A stretch of 64,000 nt of DNA from Flavivirga abyssicola. GTDB lineage: Bacteria; Bacteroidota; Bacteroidia; Flavobacteriales; Flavobacteriaceae. The translations under genes were made by a program, and so were the position numbers. Positions 10,224 to 19,575 of the stretch are shown here, piece after piece. The notes beneath the pieces were generated by a model. It was not told the origin of the DNA, made no database searches, and saw nothing but the letters and a program-made list of their open reading frames with translations. Within the stretch, counting starts at the first letter, position 1. The number at the start of each line of letters is the position of its first letter. The DNA lies in assembly GCF_030540775.2 (NCBI RefSeq), contig NZ_CP141266.1, positions 3,521,001-3,585,000 on the forward strand, in the 5' to 3' direction.

Positions 10224-10323
10224 GTAAGGTTTTACTATAATTTGTACATAAATATTTACGTGATAAAACTATGAAGAGTAGATGAATAAAAAGTAAGGTT
10301 TTACCTTACTTTTAGTAAGGTTT
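10224..10323. promoter_or_regulatory. Repeated GTAAGGTTT motifs and inverted repeat upstream of RHS operon
   Basis: GTAAGGTTTTAC occurs at 10224-10235 and 10293-10304, and GTAAGGTTT again at 10315-10323. The second copy is part of a perfect 9-bp inverted repeat (10291-10299 with 10303-10311, 3-nt loop). The last two copies are 22 bp apart, two helical turns. The motifs lie 6 to 105 bp upstream of the first RHS-operon gene, so an operator role is plausible. No regulator is identified. The rest of the 359-bp gap shows no gene. Confidence 0.4.
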
Positions 10324-10577
10324 AAAAAAAAAAAGATAATCTTAAAGGAATGATTTTTTATTTGCACGCAGCCATTAACTGTGTTCTAGTTGTTATAGCA
10401 AATTGTTTTAAAAATTTATTTTGTGATGTAGGGAGAGTGTTAATGATTAAACACCAAGCCCATCTATAATATTTTTAATAAATTTCATTCCTTTGTTTAA
10501 AACTATGGATTTCAAATTCATAACGGTTCACTTTAGAATTGTATATTTAGTTTTAATTATTTTTAAATAAGTCTTCT

Positions 10578-11609
10578 ATGTTCAAAATTCAAAAACTTTT
10601 CATGCTTTGTACTCTAATTTTTATACTAATAGGGTGTGAAACTTCACAAAAAACCAAACTTAAGGCTTTAATCATTGATGGTCAGAATAATCATGGCGTA
10701 TGGCCAAAAACAACGATCATGATGAAACGTTATTTGGAGGAAACAGGGTTGTTTGATGTGGATATTCAGCGTACCACTTATATGTGGCAAGGCCCTCATT
10801 TTAATAAAATTGAAGGTGTTGAAAAGATTGAAGAATTATTAGAGATGTACCCCATAGACGGTGTTAAGAGGACTTCTGTAGAGGAACCAAAACCAGACCC
10901 TGATTTTAGTCCTAATTTTAAAGATTATGATGTTGTAATTTCAAATTTTGGTTGGAAAACTGCTCATTGGAATGACAGGACTAAAAAGAATTTTGAAGAT
11001 TATATGATAAATGGTGGTGGATTTGTTCTTGTACACGCTGCTAACAATGCTTGGGGAGATTGGGATGCATATAATAAAATCATAGCACTTGGTGGTTGGG
11101 GAGGTAGAACAACAGAAAGCGGGCCTTATGTATATTATGACATTGATAATACATTGCAACATGATACTTCTGAAGGGCCCTGTGCGAGTCATGGCCCTCA
11201 GTTAGAATATCAACTAAAAACGCGTGCACCAGAACACCCCATTATGAAAGGGATTCCAGAGACATGGCTACACTCTAAAGATGAATTGTATGAGCGTTTA
11301 CGTGGACCAGCTAAAAACATGACCATATTAGCGACTGCATTTTCAGGAGAGGAAGCAGATGCGTTAAAAGAAGATAAAAATAAAGGACGGACTGGTAGGC
11401 ACGAACCGTTATTAATGACTGTTGAGTATGGTAAAGGAAGAATATTTCATTCTGCTTTGGGGCATATGGACTATTCTATGGAATGTGTTGGATTTATAAC
11501 AACGTTACAACGTGGCGCAGAGTGGGCTGCTACAGGAGATGTTACCCAAAGTATCCCACAAGATTTTCCTACTAAGGAAACAATAAGTGTTAGAAAATTT
11601 AAGGAGTAG
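10578..11609 (+). CDS. ThuA-like domain lipoprotein
   Basis: Encodes 343 aa. A lipoprotein signal ends at LIGC (Cys about residue 20), so the protein is probably anchored in the periplasm or outer membrane. The mature part matches the ThuA-like family, which has a glutamine-amidotransferase-like fold: KALIIDGQNNH near the start, YDVVISNFGW, GGGFVLVHAANN, and a C-terminal YGKGRIFHSALGHMD. ThuA-like proteins are linked to sugar metabolism, and many secreted versions accompany glycan or sulfatase loci, but their reaction is mostly undefined. It is divergent from the RHS operon and convergent with the DUF6048 gene. Family call is firm; substrate is unknown. Confidence 0.88.
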   Translation: MFKIQKLFMLCTLIFILIGCETSQKTKLKALIIDGQNNHGVWPKTTIMMKRYLEETGLFDVDIQRTTYMWQGPHFNKIEGVEKIEELLEMYPIDGVKRTSVEEPKPDPDFSPNFKDYDVVISNFGWKTAHWNDRTKKNFEDYMINGGGFVLVHAANNAWGDWDAYNKIIALGGWGGRTTESGPYVYYDIDNTLQHDTSEGPCASHGPQLEYQLKTRAPEHPIMKGIPETWLHSKDELYERLRGPAKNMTILATAFSGEEADALKEDKNKGRTGRHEPLLMTVEYGKGRIFHSALGHMDYSMECVGFITTLQRGAEWAATGDVTQSIPQDFPTKETISVRKFKE

Positions 11610-11643
11610 ATTTTTGTATTAACTCCAGTTTTGTGACAATGGG

Positions 11644-12375
11644 TTATTTCTCTTTCTTATAAAGAGGAATACGATAAGATAATGTATAACTGTACCCTGT
11701 TCCAATACCACTGCTATCATATGTTTTATTAAACCCTGGGATATAAACATTTTCAAAACCTTCAGGAACAGTTTCGCTGGCTAATATTTTGAGTTGTGCG
11801 TTAAGTCCCAAAAATAAATTATTAAATAATTCTACTTTTATACCTAAAATAATTTCGGCCCATAATGCTGTTAAGCCACTAAATTCTTGTTTCTCTGTCG
11901 AAGAAAATTGGGGAGCCCAGTACTGATTTGTACTATAAACCGTGAAACTATTTAAATCGTGACTAAAAGAGCTTGCACCAATACGAAAACCAGAGTAAAT
12001 CATGTTATCCATATTGAGCCAGTTTTGATACATATTATAATCTATACCTGCTTTTATATATGAACCTTTACTTGTAATGTCTAAATAATCATTCACAGTA
12101 TTTTTTTCTTCAATTCCAATTTCACCAGCAATATATAGACGCTTTTTAAGTCTAAAATCAGCCGAAATTTCAAACCCGGTATATTCATCGTCTACAAACG
12201 AACGAATTAATTTTCCAGCATCACCACCAACACGAAGTCCATACTTCAACTTTACTTTTATAGAATCTTTTGGAGTACTAGCTATACTATCATTTTGTGC
12301 ATTCACAGACGTACAAAAAAGGAGTATACATATAAAACTACTAGTGAGACATTGTAAAATGTGGTGCTGTTTCAT
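11644..12375 (-). CDS. DUF6048 outer-membrane beta-barrel protein
   Basis: Encodes 243 aa with a signal peptide (about 1-26, ending VNAQ). The mature protein shows alternating amphipathic beta strands (YIAGEIGIEE, YIKAGIDYNMY, YSGFRIGASS, GYSYTLSYRIPL) and ends in a short basic tail. This fits the small flavobacterial DUF6048 barrel family. Its start overlaps the end of the DUF6452 gene by 35 bp, so the two are translated from one message. The pair sits just downstream of rlmD, a layout common in Flavobacteriaceae. Function is unknown; envelope maintenance is a guess. Confidence 0.85.
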   Translation of the reverse strand: MKQHHILQCLTSSFICILLFCTSVNAQNDSIASTPKDSIKVKLKYGLRVGGDAGKLIRSFVDDEYTGFEISADFRLKKRLYIAGEIGIEEKNTVNDYLDITSKGSYIKAGIDYNMYQNWLNMDNMIYSGFRIGASSFSHDLNSFTVYSTNQYWAPQFSSTEKQEFSGLTALWAEIILGIKVELFNNLFLGLNAQLKILASETVPEGFENVYIPGFNKTYDSSGIGTGYSYTLSYRIPLYKKEK

Positions 12376-12889
12376 CTTCTACAGATTGGTTATCGGTTAA
12401 AGGTTGTCTGGATATTATCCATCTGTCTGGGTCATTTGTATCCAGATTTAGTGTTACATTTCTAAAAATAGTTTTATAACCACAAGCTCTGGATACATAA
12501 ACTTCTTCACGGCTGTAATTTATAGTAATGAGATCTTGATTACCGTCAATAGTGTCATCAGATGTATCATCAGGTGTACCAGCGTCATTTATCGAAGCAT
12601 CTTTTATAAGTATATATTGTGTAGAGTTCTCAGTTGTTCTTAATGGAAGAAGAAGACTATCTACTCTTGGAATGAAATTATAATCTTCTAAAATGAAATC
12701 ATTATCAACACCAATAACCACCAAATCAAAAACATTTTTTTTGTTATCTGGATTAGCCACGTCTAAAAGGTCAATCTTTAATCTTGGGGTCGTTGGGGTG
12801 CTATCTGGACAAATATCATCGCGTTCACAACTAAAATAATATAGTGCCATGATTGCGATTAGTATTAAACTTAAATTTCTTTTTCTCAT
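12341..12889 (-). CDS. DUF6452 family lipoprotein
   Basis: Encodes 182 aa. The N-terminus MRKRNLSLILIAIMALYYFSCERDD is a lipoprotein signal with Cys near residue 21. The mature part begins with a conserved-looking CPDSTPTTPRLKIDLLDVANP and continues as a beta-rich domain with a later Cys in SRACGYK. It resembles DUF6452, found in Flavobacteriaceae next to DUF6048. Overlap with the following barrel gene suggests that the two products work together at the envelope. No enzymatic motif is seen. Confidence 0.83.
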   Translation of the reverse strand: MRKRNLSLILIAIMALYYFSCERDDICPDSTPTTPRLKIDLLDVANPDNKKNVFDLVVIGVDNDFILEDYNFIPRVDSLLLPLRTTENSTQYILIKDASINDAGTPDDTSDDTIDGNQDLITINYSREEVYVSRACGYKTIFRNVTLNLDTNDPDRWIISRQPLTDNQSVEDETAPHFTMSH

Positions 12890-13028
12890 TAATCTTTTTG
12901 TATACGTTATTTATTATCCGTTAAATTAAAGGTTTCTTAATGGACTTAACATATGTGTTGTTTTTCAATTTTATTTCTGACTAATATATAATCATTTTTA
13001 GAAACTATTAATCGATTTAACAACATAT

Positions 13029-14441
13029 TTATTGCTTTTCAAGTAGGACTACATTTTCAACATGAAATGTTTGCGGAAACATATCTACTGCTTGCGTTTT
13101 TGTTACTTTGTACATGGCATCCATTAAAGCTAAATCTCTAGCCTGCGTAGCACTATTACAACTTACATAAACGATCTTTTCTGGCGATATGTTTAATATT
13201 TGTTGCACCACGTCCTTATGCATGCCATCGCGAGGAGGATCCGTTATAATAACATCTGGCTGACCATGTGTTTCTATAAATACATCGTTAAAAACCTGTT
13301 TCATATCTCCAACATAGAATTCAACGTTATTTATATTATTTAATTGTGCGTTTTCTTTTGCTGCAGTTATAGCATCTGGAACAGATTCTACACCAATAAC
13401 CTTACTCGCTTTTTTTGCAACGAACTGAGCTATCGTTCCAGTGCCTGTATATAAATCATAAACCAATTCGCTACCAGTTAATTTAGCAAAATCTCTTGTG
13501 ATTTTATATAACTCATAAGCTTGGTCTGAATTTGTTTGATAAAATGATTTGGCATTAATTTTAAATTTTAAACCTTCCATTTCTTCAAAAATATGATCAG
13601 CTCCTTTGTAGCAAATAACGTCTTGATCGTAAATAGTATCGTTAGCTTTTCCATTAATAACATACTGTAAAGAAGTTATCTGCGGAAATGTGTCTGCTAT
13701 AAAATCTAATAATAATGCTCTTTTTACTGTGTCTTCTTTAAAAAATTGAACCAATACCATGATATCACCTGTACTGGATGTGCGAATCATCATGGTTCTT
13801 AATAGACCAGTTTGGTTTCGAGTATTGAAAAACTCTAAGCCATTTTCAATGGCAAATCGTTTAACCGCATTTCTAATCGCATTAGATGGATCTGCTTGTA
13901 AGTGACATTTTTTTAGATCTAAAATTTTATCCCACATGCCTGGAATATGGAACCCAAGTGCATTTCTATCGCCTAAATCTTCGTCAGATTGTACTTCTTC
14001 TATGGTTAGCCAGCGGCTATCACTAAAAGAAAATTCCATTTTATTTCTATAGAAATATTGATTTGAAGACCCTAAAATAGGAGTGACCTCAGGGAGTTCA
14101 ATATGCCCTATACGTGTTAAATTATTGGTAACTTCTTTTTGTTTGTAAAACAATTGGTGCTCGTAAGCCATGTTTTGCCATTTACAACCACCACAAGTAC
14201 CGAAATGTTCACATTCAGGATTTGTTCTTTTATCTGATAATTGATGAAACGCAATAGCCTTACCTTCGTAATACGCTTTGCGTTTTTTAAAAGTTTGTAC
14301 ATCGATAACATCACCAGGAACAGCATTTGGTAAAAAAATCACCTTTCCATCTGGTGCTTTGGCTATCGTTTTTCCTTTAGCACCAGCATCAATAACTTCT
14401 ACTTGCTCAAAAACTTGTTTTTTTGCTTTTCTTCTTGACAT
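13029..14441 (-). CDS. rlmD: 23S rRNA (uracil-5-)-methyltransferase RlmD
   Basis: Encodes 470 aa. An N-terminal TRAM RNA-binding domain (about 8-65) precedes an iron-sulfur Cys cluster: CEHFGTCGGC near residues 76-85, with a fourth Cys at KKCHLQ. The C-terminal half is a SAM-dependent methyltransferase with DLYTGTGTIAQF (motif I), TDPPRDGMHK, and the catalytic nucleophile Cys in YVSCNSATQARDL. The protein uses SAM to methylate uracil in 23S rRNA, as RumA/RlmD does. Length fits the family. The start lies 20 bp into the intergenic gap shared with the plus-strand sigma gene. The exact target uridine is inferred from the family. Confidence 0.95.
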   Translation of the reverse strand: MSRRKAKKQVFEQVEVIDAGAKGKTIAKAPDGKVIFLPNAVPGDVIDVQTFKKRKAYYEGKAIAFHQLSDKRTNPECEHFGTCGGCKWQNMAYEHQLFYKQKEVTNNLTRIGHIELPEVTPILGSSNQYFYRNKMEFSFSDSRWLTIEEVQSDEDLGDRNALGFHIPGMWDKILDLKKCHLQADPSNAIRNAVKRFAIENGLEFFNTRNQTGLLRTMMIRTSSTGDIMVLVQFFKEDTVKRALLLDFIADTFPQITSLQYVINGKANDTIYDQDVICYKGADHIFEEMEGLKFKINAKSFYQTNSDQAYELYKITRDFAKLTGSELVYDLYTGTGTIAQFVAKKASKVIGVESVPDAITAAKENAQLNNINNVEFYVGDMKQVFNDVFIETHGQPDVIITDPPRDGMHKDVVQQILNISPEKIVYVSCNSATQARDLALMDAMYKVTKTQAVDMFPQTFHVENVVLLEKQ

Positions 14442-14623
14442 GCTGCAAAAATAATAATAGCAACAAATAAATATGGTTTTATTTCCATTAACTTTAAGAG
14501 ATTTTAAATAAAGTTTACCTTGAGTCTTTAAGCTGCCCTAAAGGCAACTGAGACCAAAAACTAAAAATAAAATGAACCTTTTTGTTTTTTTACTGTCTTT
14601 AAAGTATAAGTTGCCTAGTAAGA

Positions 14624-15172
14624 ATGAATAGTGAACAACGAAAAATAGACAAAAAATTAGTTTTAGAATATCAATCTGGTGACAAAAAAGCACTTGTGTT
14701 TTTGGTTAAACGTTGGCATAAATTGTTTTGTGAAAAGGCCTTTTATATTTTAAAAGATGCTGATGCAGCAAAAGATATTACTCAAGATTGCTGGAATATT
14801 ATTATGGATAAGATATGTGATTTGAAGAATCCTGAAAGTTTTGGGAGTTGGGGAATGCGCATTGTTTATACAAAATCATTAGATTCAATTAAAGCAAAAA
14901 ACAAAAAAAGAAATGAGTTAGAATACTATAAATATGAACAAAATATTGCAGAAGTAGAAGAAGATGATAAAGAACAATTAAAGAATAAGCTTTTACAAAC
15001 GATAAAAAAGCTACCAAAAGACCAACAAATCGTTATTAAGTTGTTTTATGTTGAAGATTATTCATTAAAAGAGATCGGAGATATTCTAAATATATCTGTA
15101 GGAACAACAAAATCTAGATTATTTCATGCAAGAGAAAAACTAAAATCAATATTGAAAAAACAGCTATTATAA
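14624..15172 (+). CDS. ECF-type RNA polymerase sigma factor
   Basis: Encodes 182 aa with the two-domain ECF layout. Region 2 (about 12-80) contains DADAAKDITQDCWNIIM. Region 4 (about 120-175) contains LPKDQQIVIKLFYVEDYSLKEIGDILNIS and SVGTTKSRLFHAREKLK, the helix-turn-helix that reads the -35 box. The next gene, a membrane-anchored DUF6768 protein 87 bp downstream, is a plausible membrane regulator. The controlled regulon cannot be read from the sequence. Confidence 0.93.
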   Translation: MNSEQRKIDKKLVLEYQSGDKKALVFLVKRWHKLFCEKAFYILKDADAAKDITQDCWNIIMDKICDLKNPESFGSWGMRIVYTKSLDSIKAKNKKRNELEYYKYEQNIAEVEEDDKEQLKNKLLQTIKKLPKDQQIVIKLFYVEDYSLKEIGDILNISVGTTKSRLFHAREKLKSILKKQLL

Positions 15173-15259
15173 AAAGAGTCAAAATGACTAGCACGTTTGT
15201 GTATTAAAATTAAGAACGCATTACATTTTGAAATTTATTAACAATAAAATATAGAACAG

Positions 15260-15646
15260 ATGAAAACTAATATGGAAGACATAGATAAATTAATTAAAGA
15301 GACTTTAACAGAAGAAGAAGCTAAATTTTATGAGAAATTAGATGAACAAAACGTATTTCAAATGCTTGGCGGTTTGTTTCAAGGTAAGAACAAATGGATT
15401 ATGTATATGATGAATGTTGTAACTGTAGTTTTCTTTTCTTTTTTTGTGTATTGTACTATTCAGTTTTTTGATACAGATAGTACCAATGAAATGATTAAAT
15501 GGGGATTTGGAAGCGTTGTATTTCTATTAGGCGTTAGCATGTTAAAAATTTTTGCTTGGATGCAAATGGATAAAAATGCTCTGATTAGAGAAATTAAACG
15601 TTTGGAATTACAGATATCATCACTCTCTAGTAAAATGACTGAATAA
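15260..15646 (+). CDS. DUF6768 membrane protein next to sigma factor
   Basis: Encodes 128 aa. The soluble N-terminus has the motif DIDKLIKETLTEEEAKFYEKL. Two membrane segments follow (about 50-70 and 80-102), and a C-terminal heptad-like helix (ALIREIKRLELQISSL) could form a coiled coil. This matches DUF6768, often encoded beside ECF sigma factors in Flavobacteriia. An anti-sigma or signal-sensing role is inferred from context only. The short N-terminal DxDxLI-type helix recalls sigma-binding helices but is not diagnostic. Confidence 0.8.
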   Translation: MKTNMEDIDKLIKETLTEEEAKFYEKLDEQNVFQMLGGLFQGKNKWIMYMMNVVTVVFFSFFVYCTIQFFDTDSTNEMIKWGFGSVVFLLGVSMLKIFAWMQMDKNALIREIKRLELQISSLSSKMTE

Positions 15647-15734
15647 TATCATTTTTGTTTTAAAACGATCATTTTCTTTTACAGTAATTTTGAAACAGGA
15701 ACCGTTAAGATTTTATAATACAATTAATATTTAT

Positions 15735-15849
15735 TAACTTTGCCCCCCTATCCGGGGATGATTTCTCTCCCACGCTGAATTTTCGTCACTTCGAAAGAAT
15801 AAAGGTACAGTAGGAATTGCATATTTTTTATATTTAAATTTTTTTTAAA
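15735..15849 (+). promoter_or_regulatory. rocD promoter and GC-rich leader
   Basis: TAACTTTG at 15735-15742 matches the flavobacterial -7 box TAnnTTTG exactly. No clear TTG -33 box is seen at the expected spacing. A leader of about 100 nt follows. It is unusually GC-rich for this genome, with a CCCC/GGGG hairpin at about 15743-15758 and a second possible stem around TTTTCG/CGAAAG near 15780-15800. It could be a cis-acting RNA for rocD. No known riboswitch class is recognised. Confidence 0.45.
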
Positions 15850-17094
15850 ATGGCAATTTTAGAACAACAAACGTCGCAACAATTAATCGAATTAGAAAAC
15901 AAGTATGGTGCTCATAATTACCATCCATTACCTGTAGTTTTAAGCAGGGGAGAAGGTGTGTATGTGTGGGATGTAGATGGAAAACAATATTACGATTTCC
16001 TTTCTGCATATTCAGCCGTTAATCAAGGGCATTGTCATCCAAAAATTGTTAATGCTATGGTGCAACAAGCACAAACATTAACGCTAACTTCAAGAGCATT
16101 TCATAACGACATGCTAGGCAAATATGAGAAATTTGCTTGTGAATTTTTTGGCTTTGATAAGTTATTACCAATGAATACGGGTGCTGAAGCTGTAGAGACT
16201 GCTTTAAAGTTATGTAGAAAATGGGCTTATGAGGTAAAAGGGATTGATGAAAACAAAGCTGAAATTATAGTATGCGAAAACAATTTTCATGGACGCACAA
16301 CAACAATTATTTCATTTTCGAACGACCCAGTAGCTCGTCAAAATTTTGGACCATATACCAATGGGTTTATTAAAATAGAATACGATAATCTTGAGGCATT
16401 AGAATCAGCTTTACAAAATAATCCAAATGTTGGAGGGTTTTTAGTTGAGCCTATACAAGGTGAAGCGGGAGTTTATGTTCCTAGTGAAGGTTACTTAACT
16501 AAAGCAAAATCGCTTTGTGAGCAGTATAATGTTTTGTTCATTGCTGATGAGGTACAAACTGGTATAGCCAGAACAGGAAAACTTTTAGCTGTTAACCATG
16601 AAAATGTAATACCAGATATTTTAATCTTAGGAAAGGCTATAAGTGGTGGTGTTTATCCAGTATCTGCTGTTTTAGCTAATGATGCTATTATGGATGTTAT
16701 TAAACCAGGTAACCATGGAAGTACTTTTGGAGGAAACCCAGTAGCAGCTGCAGTAGCTATAGCAGCTCTTGAAGTAGTAAGAGATGAAAAATTAGCTGAG
16801 AATGCAGAAATATTGGGAGACCTATTTAGATTTGAATTAAATAAATATATTGACACGAGTAATATAGCTAGTTTGGTTAGAGGAAAAGGCTTGCTTAATG
16901 CGATTCTTATAAATGATGATGAAGATGGTGACACCGCTTGGAATATTTGTTTAGCATTGCGGGATAATGGATTATTAGCAAAACCAACACATGGTAATAT
17001 TATACGATTTGCACCACCTCTAGTCATGGATAAAGAACAATTGCTAGACTGTGTTAGCATTATTATAAAAACGCTTAAACAGTTTGAAAATTAG
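15850..17094 (+). CDS. rocD: Ornithine aminotransferase
   Basis: Encodes 414 aa, a class-III PLP aminotransferase. It converts ornithine plus 2-oxoglutarate to glutamate semialdehyde plus glutamate in arginine and proline metabolism. Visible marks are [15 protein letters not shown] near the N-terminus, [14 protein letters not shown] (cofactor phosphate site), [24 protein letters not shown], the Asp of [14 protein letters not shown], and the PLP lysine in [35 protein letters not shown] is typical of ornithine aminotransferases. It is separated from the sigma/DUF6768 pair by its own promoter, and the DUF5362 gene starts directly after its stop. Confidence 0.95.
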   Translation: MAILEQQTSQQLIELENKYGAHNYHPLPVVLSRGEGVYVWDVDGKQYYDFLSAYSAVNQGHCHPKIVNAMVQQAQTLTLTSRAFHNDMLGKYEKFACEFFGFDKLLPMNTGAEAVETALKLCRKWAYEVKGIDENKAEIIVCENNFHGRTTTIISFSNDPVARQNFGPYTNGFIKIEYDNLEALESALQNNPNVGGFLVEPIQGEAGVYVPSEGYLTKAKSLCEQYNVLFIADEVQTGIARTGKLLAVNHENVIPDILILGKAISGGVYPVSAVLANDAIMDVIKPGNHGSTFGGNPVAAAVAIAALEVVRDEKLAENAEILGDLFRFELNKYIDTSNIASLVRGKGLLNAILINDDEDGDTAWNICLALRDNGLLAKPTHGNIIRFAPPLVMDKEQLLDCVSIIIKTLKQFEN

Positions 17095-17550
17095 ATGTTA
17101 ATGGAAGAAAAATCGGCTTTTGAAAACTTTGAACTTGATATAAATAAGGATATTAGAGGTTATTTAGAAGAAACCTCGAAGTGGTCTTATTTTTTAGCGA
17201 TACTTGGTTTTGTGGGTATTGGACTTATAGTTCTTGTGGGCGTGGGAATGAGTTTTTACACAGGTTTAAATGAATTTGGAGCAGACTCAGCTTATGGATT
17301 AGGGTATTCTCTAGGTGCAGGAATTGTTTACTTGCTATTGGCTTTGATTTATTTTTTTCCACTTTTATACTTATTCAAATTTTCAAAAAAAATGAAAAAT
17401 GCTTTAAAGCTTAATAATAATGAAGATTTTAAAATAGCATTTTTGAATTTATAGTCCCATTATAAATTTATGGGGATTTTTGCCATTATAATTATTAGTA
17501 TTTATGTACTAGCATTTATTATAGGGATGTTTGCTGCAGCGTCCTTTTAA
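17095..17550 (+). pseudogene. DUF5362 family membrane protein, split by in-frame TAG
   Basis: The first ATG directly follows the rocD stop, so the genes are translationally coupled. A first ORF of 119 codons has two membrane segments (about 32-58 and 74-95) and KFSKKMKNALK, then ends at TAG 17452-17454. The same frame continues without further stops to TAA at 17548-17550, reading SHYKFMGIFAIIIISIYVLAFI, the usual last membrane helix of DUF5362 proteins. A single base change to an amber codon (or read-through) therefore cuts a 151-codon gene. A sequencing error is possible. The truncated protein would lack its last helix. Confidence 0.78.
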
Positions 17551-17562
17551 TTATTAGAATTC

Positions 17563-18081
17563 CCCGACGCTAGCGTCGGGTGTAGCGTAAAGATATTTAA
17601 ATTTGTTCTTATGAGTGATCATATTCATAAGAGTCATAACAAAAGTTTATTGTTATATCATTTGGTTTGTCCTATAAAATATAGGAGAAAAATTTTGACA
17701 GCAGAAGTTTCACAAACGTTGGAAAATGTATGTTTAGAAATATCGGCACGATATGAGATACATTTCTTAGAGATAGGCTGTGATGATGACCATGTTCATT
17801 TTTTGATTCAAAGTGTTCCCATGCTGTCTGCAAAGAAAATTTCAAATACGGTTAAGAGTTTGACAGCAAGAGAAATATTCAGGTTACACCCAGAAGTAAA
17901 AAAGTTTTTATAGGGCGGAAAGTTTTGGACTAGTGGCTATTATATTAATACAGTTGGTCAATATGCAAATGAAGAAGTCATTAAGAAATATGTTCAAGGG
18001 CAAGGAGGTAGCAATAATTATGAAAAGATACATACTTCACAGTTGAAGTTGTTTTGATACCTCGTATGCTTGCGTCGAGGT
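17563..18081 (+). mobile_element. IS200/IS605-type insertion sequence remnant
   Basis: The transposase frame at 17611-18057 is bracketed by two hairpins. On the left is a perfect 18-bp palindrome at 17563-17580 (CCCGACGCTAGCGTCGGG). On the right is a hairpin ACCTCG...CGAGGT at 18059-18081. IS200-type elements carry subterminal hairpins recognised by the HUH transposase and have no terminal inverted repeats. Exact ends and target site are not resolved, so the coordinates mark only the hairpin-to-hairpin core. The transposase gene is interrupted, so the copy is probably immobile unless helped in trans. Confidence 0.8.
17611..18057 (+). pseudogene. tnpA: IS200-type TnpA transposase, interrupted by in-frame TAG
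   Basis: Encodes a Y1-type HUH transposase of 148 aa, the normal IS200 length, if the TAG at 17911-17913 is ignored. Visible marks are LLLYHLVCPIKYRRKIL, FLEIGCDDDHVHFLIQ (the His-x-His metal site), KSLTAREIF, and after the stop GGKFWTSGYYINTVGQY and EEVIKKYVQ. The conserved residue at the stop position in relatives is Trp (…KKxLWGGxFW), so TGG to TAG is the simplest change. Translation stopping at codon 101 would remove the C-terminal helix that carries the catalytic tyrosine. No other disruption is seen in the frame, so inactivation looks recent. Confidence 0.88.
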
Positions 18082-18129
18082 AGTTCATTCAATATTAATA
18101 ATAAAGCTTATAAAGAAAAGCACCAAATA

Positions 18130-18172
18130 GATAGTCATGGCCAGAAGATTTTTTCTTCCGACCATGACTATC
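18130..18172. repeat. 43-nt hairpin carrying the left copy of a 19-bp flanking repeat
   Basis: Perfect 11-bp outer arms (18130-18140 with 18162-18172) extend inward with two mismatches to a short T-rich loop. The right arm contains TTTCTTCCGACCATGACTA (18152-18170), which recurs exactly at 24037-24055. The hairpin lies between the converging IS200 and GH16 genes and could serve as a terminator. Confidence 0.75.
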
Positions 18173-18216
18173 TTTACAGACCTCTTTTTATATCCAAAAA
18201 AGGCTAATGAATTATG

Positions 18217-19575
18217 TTAGTCAACAACTACTTTTTTAGAAGTTTCAGTTACTTCGTTAGCAACTTTAACCAGATATAATCCTTTTGCAAAGTTTCTAAC
18301 ATTTACAGTTGTTCTATCTTGGAATTGCTTATTAAGAATTCTTACTCCTCTTATATCATATATAGAAATTGAACTCATTCCATCAGAGTCTATATATAAT
18401 TCATTTTTAGCTGGATTAGGATATATGTTCAATAAACCAGAAGGTCCAAAACCAATATCTTGACTTACTTCTCTAGCATTTAAATCTCCATTTCCGATGT
18501 AGTTAGAGAATTCAGATCCAGAAGACGTTTTTTGTGTCACTGTTTTGTTAGAACTAGAACAAGCACCTAAATTTTTCCATCTACCACAAGCACCAGGAGT
18601 ACAGTTACCATTTGTTCTAGATTTCCATCTCCATTTTTTTCCATTATGGGATACTTCATCTTTCAAAGCATAAGTGGCTCCAGACTTCCAAGCAGGAGCA
18701 CAAGCAGTACCTCCACCACCATTGCCGCCACCAGCTCTTTTCCAGGTTCTAACGTAGTCTACTTGCATAGTTGTTGGAAAACCAGATGGGCGACTGTTAG
18801 TAACAACTGCATGTCTAGAACCGTTTCTATATTCATAAAAAGGCTCTCTTAAACCTAACGATATGACTAAGCGTTGTTGATGTTGTTGTAATGCTGCTTC
18901 AGAGGCATTTGCTGTAGCTACCAATCTACCGTCTATATAAAACTTAACGCTACCAGATTCCCATAAACAACCATAAACGTGGTAAGCATTCCTTGGATCA
19001 AAACTTGGGCCTTGACCACCGCCCGTAGTTTCTCTTACTGATGTTCTTTTTTGCGGCCTAGCATCATCAGCTCTAATTAAGTTCCAGTCAATAAGTTTTA
19101 CGTTTCTTTTACGTTGTTGTATTTCAGGGAAATCAATTTCATTGTATTTAACACGTTGTCCATTGATTACTTTAACAGTTTGACCGATACTATATGTCCA
19201 AAACGCAGGACATACACCAGGATGTCTGGGAGCTCCTTTCATTCTAATTTCAAAATATCCGTATTTAATATTTTTTTTACTTCTTATAATACCAGATGTA
19301 AAGTATAGCTGTTTTCCACCTCTTGTATGCCTGTCCCAGTCAAGTGTTAGCTTAAGCTTGCCATTGTTTACTTTAGTGTGTCTTGTTTCCCAAGACCATG
19401 GTCCCCAGTCATTAGGGTTATGATCCCACTTATTAGTGTTAAGCCCATTGTTAAACTCATCTGAAAAGTCTGGTTGCAGTGTCCAATTCCCTCCTATACC
19501 AACAGGTTGTTGTGCATAATTACTAACCGAAAATAATAAAGCTAGTAGCCAAAATAAATAGTTTTTTTTCATCAT
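18217..19575 (-). CDS. Secreted GH16 glycoside hydrolase with CBM-like and T9SS sorting domains
   Basis: Encodes 452 aa. A signal peptide (1-21, NYAQ) is followed by a GH16 jelly-roll domain (about 30-275) with the catalytic motif EIDFPE (E146, D148, E151). The sequence [14 protein letters not shown] and the aromatic-rich cleft resemble agarase, porphyranase or carrageenase branches more than laminarinases, so a red-algal galactan is the likely substrate, not proven. A ~45-aa CBM5/12-like module follows at about 293-340 ([20 protein letters not shown]), then a C-terminal T9SS type A domain (about 380-452: [32 protein letters not shown]). The enzyme is secreted through type IX secretion. It is divergent from the hybrid sensor regulator, which probably controls it. 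Confidence 0.93.
   Translation of the reverse strand: MMKKNYLFWLLALLFSVSNYAQQPVGIGGNWTLQPDFSDEFNNGLNTNKWDHNPNDWGPWSWETRHTKVNNGKLKLTLDWDRHTRGGKQLYFTSGIIRSKKNIKYGYFEIRMKGAPRHPGVCPAFWTYSIGQTVKVINGQRVKYNEIDFPEIQQRKRNVKLIDWNLIRADDARPQKRTSVRETTGGGQGPSFDPRNAYHVYGCLWESGSVKFYIDGRLVATANASEAALQQHQQRLVISLGLREPFYEYRNGSRHAVVTNSRPSGFPTTMQVDYVRTWKRAGGGNGGGGTACAPAWKSGATYALKDEVSHNGKKWRWKSRTNGNCTPGACGRWKNLGACSSSNKTVTQKTSSGSEFSNYIGNGDLNAREVSQDIGFGPSGLLNIYPNPAKNELYIDSDGMSSISIYDIRGVRILNKQFQDRTTVNVRNFAKGLYLVKVANEVTETSKKVVVD

Noticed and set aside
17452-17913. Stop-codon recoding of TAG
   Set aside because: Several normal genes in the window end in TAG at expected family lengths, so general recoding is not supported.
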